This document shows, one piece after another, positions 11,318 to 20,819 of a stretch of DNA of 64,000 nt. Made by a program: the position numbers and the translations under genes. Position 1 is the first letter of the stretch. Each line of letters starts with the position of its first letter. The notes under the pieces were generated by a model. The model saw nothing but the letters and a program-made list of their open reading frames with translations, did not search any database and was not told the DNA's origin. Source of the stretch: Achatina immaculata (taxonomy: Eukaryota > Mollusca > Gastropoda > Stylommatophora > Achatinidae); assembly GCA_009760885.1 (NCBI GenBank), contig CM019708.1:11460931-11524930 (forward strand), written 5' to 3'.

Positions 11318-14300
11318 GTCTGTTCTTATGCCTTCCATCTGCTCCTGTTTTTCTGTACTGGTCAAATTCTCTAACTTCTGTCTTCTCTTCCCATGACACG
11401 TTCAATGATTTTTAAACAAATTTTTAGTTTTTATAGTTCTAAGTAGTTTTCAAAGTTCTGAAATTTCTCAGAGAACTTTTGCATTTGTTTCTCCGACTGT
11501 CCATTGCATGACTCCTATAACACATCACTGCTGATTTCGAGTTTTGTTTCGTGTCCTGTATTTATTGTCCAAGCTTCACATACATACACAGAGACATTTT
11601 AGTCTATATAGCACAAAAAAGGATCTCACTGTCTATGTTAAGGATATTCTCTTATCCTTCAGTATCTTCTCCGTGTTATAAAAATGCACTTTTGGTTTTC
11701 TCGTTCTTGACTTCTGTATCTCAGCTGCGCATTTGTCATCCGCTGTAACTTTGTTTCAGAGTAGTTGAGCTGATGTAGCTCTCCCAGTGTCTGTTTGCTC
11801 TTGTGCTTTACATTCTGGTATTTCTACTTGTTTAACGTTGCTATTGTTCATGCTTGTTGCTGTTTAGCTCTAATCCTTTTTTATATTTTTTGTTCGTTTC
11901 ATAACCTCATTCAGTAGGGGTTTATTTTTAAATTACTTCGTCTTAAAATAATAAAATAAACCTTTATTTTGTTGCCATTGGGCGAGCATTTAAAAAAAAT
12001 ATCCTTATAAATTCGAAACATTGTTTAGATATCATTCAACGTCTTAAAATACTGTAATTTATAATACATGTATTTAAAATATTTTTCCTGTGTTTTCTAT
12101 GAGCGGTAAAGAGATCCACCATTGGTTTGCTGAGCCAGTTGAAGTGTTGAAGTTCAAGGGCAGAATTTAAGTCAAGATAGCCCATTCCCTCAAGCGATTC
12201 AAGTCCTCTTTTTGAAAGTGGCCTCATAGTCACCAATCCCGGACTATTATCACTGAAATGTTCAGGGAGTTCGCAAACTCAGTGTGCAGTATCCCAGTAT
12301 CGATTCCGGTATTGTAGTGGTATCATCATTCATTCATTCATTTGCATGTCCCTTGCGGAACTTTGCCTCCATAACAGCTCTCCTGTAGGCCTCTCTGTTG
12401 TAAGCAAGATGCCCTGCTGCTGATGCGTCCATTCGCAGATCATCAACGATGTCTTGTAGCCATCATCGCCTTGGTCTTCCTCTCTTTCTTTTTCTCGTTG
12501 TGTACCCTTCGAAGACTGTCTTATGATGACTTTTAATATGTCCAAAATATTTAAGTTTTCTCTGTTTAATCTTGCCTACTAGCCAACCTTCTTCAATATT
12601 AGCTTGTAAGTTCTTGTTGTATGGATATATTTGTTCTTTTATGTGTCCATGATATTTGAAGGACTCATCTGTAACATTTACATTCAAAAGCATTTATGTG
12701 TTTCTAAGCTGTTTTGTTAAATGTCCAGGTCTCACAGGCGTATATTGCGATGGAAAAGAGGCATGCCCTTAAAAATCTTATTTTTGTAGTTCTGTCTGTT
12801 CCTCTCCACATCTTTTTAGTTGTTTTATTTTTTTGAAAAGCAACAGATATCCTCCTTTTAATTTCCTTCGTTGTATCTCCATTATTAGTTAGTAATGATC
12901 CAAGATATTCAAAACTCTCCACCTCTGCCAATTCTTCCTCATTTGATAAACATTGATTGTTGCCTTATTTCTTTTGTCATTTTTTATCAATTAAGTTTTC
13001 TTTCCATTATGATAAAGGTTTTGCTCTTTACTATTCTTACCGACTGGCATAATTAATTTTTCCATTCTTTTTGTGTTGTATCATCAGCATGTCTAATCTC
13101 TGGTATTTCATAACCTCCAATTGTTATGGCATCGTAATATTCTTTGTCTAGGTCTTCTCTAGCATTCCTCATTATATTTTCAGGATACAAGTTAAATAAG
13201 TAAGGCGACAATATGCAGCCCTGATAGGCTCCTTGTTTTATATCAAACCAAGTTGTTGTTTCACCATTTATTTTTACTGCTGCCTGTTGGCATAGATACG
13301 GCAGTGATATTAATTGTGTCACAGGTGCTGTAAATCCCATTTTTTTTTCATTATTTCCCAGTTTCTGGTGTTGTACACAATCAAATGCTTTTGAATAGTC
13401 TATAAAAGATAAAAAATAGATTCACAATAAATTCTTTCCATTTCTCTTTTTATTAATCTTATGTTGAAAATTTGTTCGAATTCAAGAACAACGCAGAGAT
13501 AAGACAGATGAGCAAACAACAACCTGTTTCATAGGTGATCAGAAAAATAAGGTGGACATAAGTCGGTCATGTGATGAGAAAAGGGCAGTTTAGTGGGAAT
13601 AACATCCCTTGATGAGGTTTAAAAGCTCGCCGAAAAAAGGAAATCTTGGCAAACTACGTACCATGCGAGCCATATGTGACGTTTAACGGGAAGGATGTAA
13701 GATCCTTGTCTAAAATGAGCTTGGACCATGATTTCTTCTTCTATTTTCTTTCTAAGTCTACCCATTATGATTTTTAATAGAATTTTACTGGCATGACTAA
13801 TCAGGGCAACAGTTCTGTAGTTTGTGTATAATTTCAAGTTACCATTTTTTCGGCAATGGTATGAATACAGTTATTTTCTATTCTTTTGGCCAAATGCCTG
13901 AATGCTATAGCTTTTTACATAGTGCATGATGGATTGTAGCACATTCCTTTCCTCCTGCCTTAATGACTTCAGCTGTTATCTCATCACATCCTGGTGATTT
14001 ACCATTTTTTAGACTTTTTATTGCATATAAAACTTCTATTGTCGGTTCGGGTTCTTTCTCCTCCAATAATAATTCACACTGTTGATTTCTGCTTTCACAG
14101 TCGGTTGTTTCATACATTCCTCTGCAATATTCCTTCCATCTTTCTAGAATTTCCTCTGTTTCTGTCAAGGTGTTCCCCATCTTGTCACATATTACATTTA
14201 GCTTAGGTATGACATTTCTCATCAATGTCTTCATTTCTTTAAACATTTCACTATCTCTTCCACACTCCTGATGTCCTTCTATTCTTTCACAACACTCTTG

Positions 14301-17300
14301 TATGTATTGTTTTTTTTCTTTTCTTATGTTTCTTCATACTTCTTTTGTTAAAGATTTATATTTCTCCTTGTTGTTGTTTGTCACTTTCCATTGCGTCTTC
14401 ATTTCTCCGTGTTGTTTTATCAGTTCTAGTGTAGCTGCTGTAATCCATCCATTCTTTTGTGTTTTCTTTACTGGAACCATGTCTTTAGCTGTTGTTATTA
14501 AGATATCTTTGGCCTGCGTAGCCAATTCATCTGGTGTCATCTCCTCCTGTACAACCATCAGGATTTCGAAACGGTTCTTCACTTCTATACTATATTGTTC
14601 TGGTATTTTTTTTTTGTAAGATCAAAGCGGAGTGGTCTTGATCCCGTAACTGTCTTTTTTATCTTTATCTTCATGGTCCGTGTCACAATCAGCACCTGGT
14701 AAAGATTTTGCTGATGTTATTTTTAATCTCCACCTTCTTTGCACTAAAATGTAATCTGTCTGATTCTTGGTTTTCCCATCAGGTAATGTCCATGTGTAAA
14801 GTCTTCTTGGATGTTGTTTAAAATGTGTGTTAGCGATCATTAGCTCATTTTTCATATAAAACGCCATTAGATTGTCACCTACCTCATTTCTATGTCCTAT
14901 ACTAATTTTTTCCAAAACATATCCGTCGCCTTCTGCTCTTTCTGTACCAATCTTTACACTAAAATCGATCATTATTGATACAAGATCATTTTTTCGTATC
15001 TGGTCTATCGTTGTCTGCAGTCTTCTACTTCCTCTTCTTCTGCTGCTGGTGTAGATGCATATTTCTGGATAATTGTTACACTTCTGGGTGTGTCTTTAAG
15101 CCTGATAGTTAGGATTCTATCACTTACTGGATTGTAACCTAGCAATGCTTTTGATGTTGATTTGTCCAAGTAAAAAAAGCCATTCCATTCTTTCCTCAAA
15201 TAACTGGTTTCGGTAAATCATGAAAAACGACTCCGTAAATGTGAATAGTTTACAAATTTCATTCAAACTAAAACTGCTGATATTCTTGATGTCATCGTTT
15301 TTTTCTTACAGATGTTTCACCTCTCTGGTTATGTTAACACACAAAATACACGTACGTAAGAAACATTTCACAAGCAGATCTAAGGAACGTTTTTGCGAAT
15401 AAAATAAAAATTGAACGCGTTCAAGCTTGCATAGACGTACAAGTCATCACTTCCAACATTTCTTATAAGGTACGTGTCCGATTAGCTTATAATGCGTAAC
15501 ATTTTCTATCAGTACGCTTTATCGACGACTCCAGTCAAGCTACCATATAGCAGGTAGATGTGCCTATATCTGCTTCTTCTTCTTCTTCTTCTTACGCAAT
15601 TTGCCTAGATATCGCAGACACTAAGATGCCACTACGCTACCGGAATCGATGCTGGGATACTGCACACTGACTATGTGAACTCCCAGTGTATGAGGAAGGA
15701 GGCAAGACAAGATAAGACGCGAGAACTATTTAAAATAACAATCATTCATATTCTGAGAGTCACTGCCATTTTTAATAAGATTTAGTGAAAGCTTCTTCAT
15801 CATTTTCTACGCACCTCTTTGTATAGTACAACATTAACTCCTGGAGATTTGAGCATACAACTATGTTTGTTCCTGCAGTTCAACTGTTTCTTATATCCAT
15901 AATTAATGTTAACCCTTGATATCCCACATGCCAGTTAAATTCAACGTGCCAGACCTTGTTAAATCGAGATCTAGGGGTCGATGAAACGAAAGGGTTTTTC
16001 ACCGAATTCGTCATCAGTTTCGTTCTCTCATTCTTCGTCTTCGCTACCACGGACGAGCACAGGCAAGATCATGGAGGTTCTCATGCTATGATGATTGGGG
16101 TCGTCATCATGCCACTTGTCAACATGGCGGTGAGCAAACTGTTGGTGTTTGATTATTTGACTGCAGCCTGCAAAATGACTGTTAATAAAATGGTAAAATT
16201 TCCGTCTCCATGCCATTAAGGCATATTGGAAGGGTGCGGTGTATTTCCACGACCTTCGGCATATGAAAGTGCAATGAGGTCAGTATCACGCCTGGCTGTA
16301 TTTACCTTCTTCGATTTCTCTCGTACCCATTTTTAGAGATGGTTGGAACCCTGGGCCTTCCCGTAGCAGGAACGTGAACCTGCCACCACTGGATTAATAA
16401 AGTGCCTAACTCCTTAGCTAACTAGGCTACCTCATTATGACGGTAAAATGATCTAAATTTCCAAGCTGCCATTTGCTAGATCTTGAAAAAGACAAAGCCC
16501 TTTATGCATGCGAGAAAGAAAAATTGTAAGAGCATGACCGTGGCTTGAACCAAGGACTCCAGGAGGATGAGCAAGAGCCACTAGAGGACAACCCACTATC
16601 TACTCAACCATCTTGCATCTCACAATGCCCTCTCATGACAAAATGGTTGCTTATCTTTCCTGAGCCCTTGTTTAAAGTCTTGGTCGCACTCTGTTTCTCT
16701 TTCTCTCATGCCGTGTTTTGTACGTATTTTTCAAGATTAACCATACAACATTGTGATCATTCACTTTCCCGTGTGCACATTTCATTGTTTCCCATTTTGG
16801 TAATTTTTTTTACAAGATGTATACTTCTACAGTAACAGTTTAACAGTTTCTTGACAGGCAGATATTGTGAACTTGTTAAACAAGTTGAACAGGGTCGTGA
16901 AGATGAGTAAGACAGAATTTCGGCATGTTATGACATCTTATCTCAGCTTATAGTGAAAGAACCGGGAGTGAAGTACAGCCTTCTTCTTCTGCGTCCCATG
17001 TTGTTAGTCATATCAGATCCTGATCCCTGTCGACATGGCAAAGCCCGCAGTCCTCTCCAGATCCTGATAGGAGCCCCAGAGCTTGTGTCCTCTGGCCATG
17101 TCTCGCGCCTCAGATCTGCATGGTTTGGGCACTCTTGGAAGATATGTTCTGGAGAAATAAAATGATGCCAGACACGAAACTCTAATGCCATGGACTTGAG
17201 AAAAGCTGTAACTCAACATATAACTTGTGTCATCAAATTGTGTATGCTGATGAACATATTGAGAATATCAGTATTAATTTGTCCAGAATGTAACAATGGT

Positions 17301-20300
17301 AACTCATATTAACTAAGTGCTAGAGTTTTTTTTTTAATGTAGAGCTGTATTTTTTGGCACCAAATGCTAAGTTTACACTCTCCATTACCTTTACTTAGAT
17401 CTAATGTGTTATGTATAAATCTTATATGTAAGTTTAGATGTCAGTAGTAACTAGGAAATCCATTATGTTTAATGAAGTGAATGTTGGACAGAAAAAAAAA
17501 AACGTACGCACCTGAAAAGTTATGTTCATCAGAAGAGTATACCCACCAAAGGAGCAAACTGATTTGAACAGCACACATCTCACAAGTTTACGTTGAGGTT
17601 TCATTCACTTTTGTGAATTCACCTGAAGACCTCGTGATGTGTTTTATTCATATTTGAATCAGGCCGAATTAACCGGAGCGGGAATGAATCCAGCCAGATC
17701 GTTTGGTCCAGCAGTTATTCATGGGAACTGGGATGATCACTGGGTGAGTTTCTTCACAGCATTCTCGTGTGTGTCCAGTTAACTTTTGCCTGGCCTCAGT
17801 CTCATGTACTACATGTAAACATCCTGGAGGTTTTTCAGAAGGTGTTGGTCCAACTTCTTGTGTGAACGAAAGTATCCTTTTAAAAAAAGTTGGAGCAGTC
17901 CATGATCACCTTCATCTATCACCAAGATCATCACCATCATCATCATCAGAAACATTCAGCCAAAATGTAGACCTCTATTCCGATCCTATAGCGTTCAGAA
18001 TAGTGACAATAGCAATTCTGATCTATGCGCTATCATCATGTGTGGTACCAAGTTTAGTTTGCAGCCTGTCTCAGTCCTTCACGATTTCTACCAAATATGT
18101 TGCAAAATAACATTCTGCCTTTGTCATTATGTCAGTCTATCATTTGTCACCATGAAAGGTTATCCATTAAATTCTCATCATCTTTTCCTCAGATTATATT
18201 GTCATGGATATTTTCTGTCGTCGTGTTGTCAAGAAGCTGTCAAATGTCACGAAACACAATTCATTATGACATAATGATTTTTTCCTTCTAGATCGGTGCA
18301 TCCCAACCTGGGGGAAATAAACCCCACCCGCTCCACATCCCCCCCCCCCCCGGGCGTTGGAAAGGACCGGGGCAAAAACACTTTCCTTTGACAGTCCAAA
18401 CGGTCTGAAGGCGGCAGACACTTCACAGCCTCGTTTTGATGTCAAGATCCTTTCATTAACTGCCGACAGCGCATGCGTAGGCTGGCCAGGCCTTTTTTGT
18501 TTTTTTTCCAAAACGACGAAGTGTCAATCATTAGCGAAACATCGTTTCAGAGAGGCACACCAAAAAATGTCAGTAGCGCCACAAGCAAACAAGAAATGGA
18601 GATAATATACTGTAGACAATATAAAGTACATAATATAGTGTAAACAATATAGTGTAAATAATACGGTGTGGAATATCTGAAATATGGATTTATAACAGCA
18701 CCAACCAACCAGCACCACTTTGTGTCTCAGTCAGTCCGTCAGTCATTTGCATGTCCCTTGCGGAATTTTGGCTTCATAACAGCTCTCCCGTAGGCCTCTT
18801 GGTTGTAAGCAAGATGCCCTGCTGTTGATGCGTCTGTTCGCAGATTATCAACGAAGTCTTGCAGCCATCTTCGCCTTGATCTTCCTCTCTTTCCTATTAT
18901 GTATCCTTCCAAGACGGTCTTCTCTAAATTCTCATGACGTTTAATGCGTCCAAAATATTTAAGTTTTCTCTGTTTAATCCTTTTTACTATCTAACCTTCT
19001 TCAATATTAAGTTCTTGTAGTATGGATATATTTGTTCTTTTTTTTATGCCCATGATATCTGAAGAACTCTTCTGTAGCATTTATATTCAAATGCACCAGA
19101 CCAAATTATTGCAGCTATTCCTCTCTGCGATAACTCTTTTGAAAGAAGACCTGATGAAATGGCTGACGATATTGAAGATACGTTGTCCAACCTGCTGATG
19201 ACAGGAAAATTTTTCTTGCAGGTAGATGAGTCCACTCTTCCAGACAATGAAACTTTGCTTCTTGTGCTTGTGTTCGCTTTGTCAATGATGAAAGTTTAGT
19301 TCAAGAGCTCCTATTTGCAAGACAACTAGAAACTGATACCAAAAGGGGCGTCAGTTATCCATGTTGTGGACATTTTGTTTTAAGAGAAAAACATCTCAGC
19401 GTCCAATGTTCTTGCTTGTGTAACTGATGGGGCACCATGAATGTCAGGTCGTCATCGTGGCTTCCTTACTTTCTCGAAAAAAGCTGTGCCTGATGTGTTT
19501 ATAGTGCACCATGTCATCCACGAACAACATCTTATCGCAAAAAGCCTACATGCTTGGCTTCACAAATCATTAAGCACTCTTATTACAGTAGTTATAAATG
19601 TACTTCATATCGTTAAATAAACTGCGGTGCGGGCTTAAGTTTTAAGTTATGGGGTACATATCTTAGTCATTGTACGAGTAGTACATGGGGGTGGGGGGGG
19701 GGGGGCGTTGAGGATGTGGCCTGAGAGAAAAGAGGGCGGTTGCTCGAACAGGCCTGGGAAACACTGTTCTAGATAAAGAGTGGCTTGCGCAGTTGTACAG
19801 TTCCGTAGTATCTTATTTGTGTAATATGTGATATGTCATGTACTCTGTTATTTTCATGCCCCACATGGTCTAATATGTGATATGTCATGTACTCTGTTTT
19901 TTTCATGCCCCACATGGTCTAATATGTGATATGTCATGTACTCTGTTTTTTTCATGCACCACATGGTCTAATATGTGATATGTCATGTACTCTGTTTTTT
20001 TTTCATGCCCCACATGGTCTAATATGTGATATGCCATGTACTCTGTTTTTTTTTCATGCCCAGCATGCTATATGTGATGCATCAGGCAGGCTTACTGTGA
20101 CGTGATTGTAAAGGGGTGTAAAGATTATCAGTTTTTACAGATTTCATTTTAGCATTCGTTGGGTGTGTGTCAGATATTTTAGTGCCTATATTTCACAGTT
20201 TTGTGTGTCAGATATTTGAGTGATCATACGTCACAGTTTTTTGTTGTTTTTTTTTTTGTCTTCCAGATATTTCTAAAACTGGATTGCCTTTCATTTTCAA

Positions 20301-20771
20301 AGTCTAACGATAAACACTCTTGATCTCTCTGTCGTACACGAACCTCTGTACCACTTGGCAAGTCCATTCACATATTTTTCTCTCAGCTTTCATCTCTTTC
20401 TTTTTCATTGTCAATGATTATCAGGTTTGTTAAAACTGCATTTATTTCATGACGTGCCAAAAGAATGTTTAGATTTATTTTCTTTTAAATGCTGCATCTT
20501 TTGACAGAATTTTCGTTTGTGTTTTATCGGCCCTTGAAGGTATTTATATCTTTCTCCAGTTTCCAGATCATGGCTTTCATCTGCATTTGACTCCAAATTG
20601 ATCCTTTTTGTAACTGTCTTTGTTTGCATCTGATTCCAAATTGATCCTTAATGTAACAGTCTTTGTTTGCATTTGATTTCAGATGATATTCTTAATATCA
20701 CAGTTTTTGTTTATATTTGATTCTTAAGGGAATATTTGATGTCATAGTCATGATATATATATATGTAGATA

Positions 20772-20819
<48 letters not shown>

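Noticed and set aside
18357..18605. 82-codon plus-strand frame near the hAT left end
   Set aside because: It may be hAT 5-prime sequence, but I found no BED-finger or transposase motif in it, so I did not call it as a separate gene.
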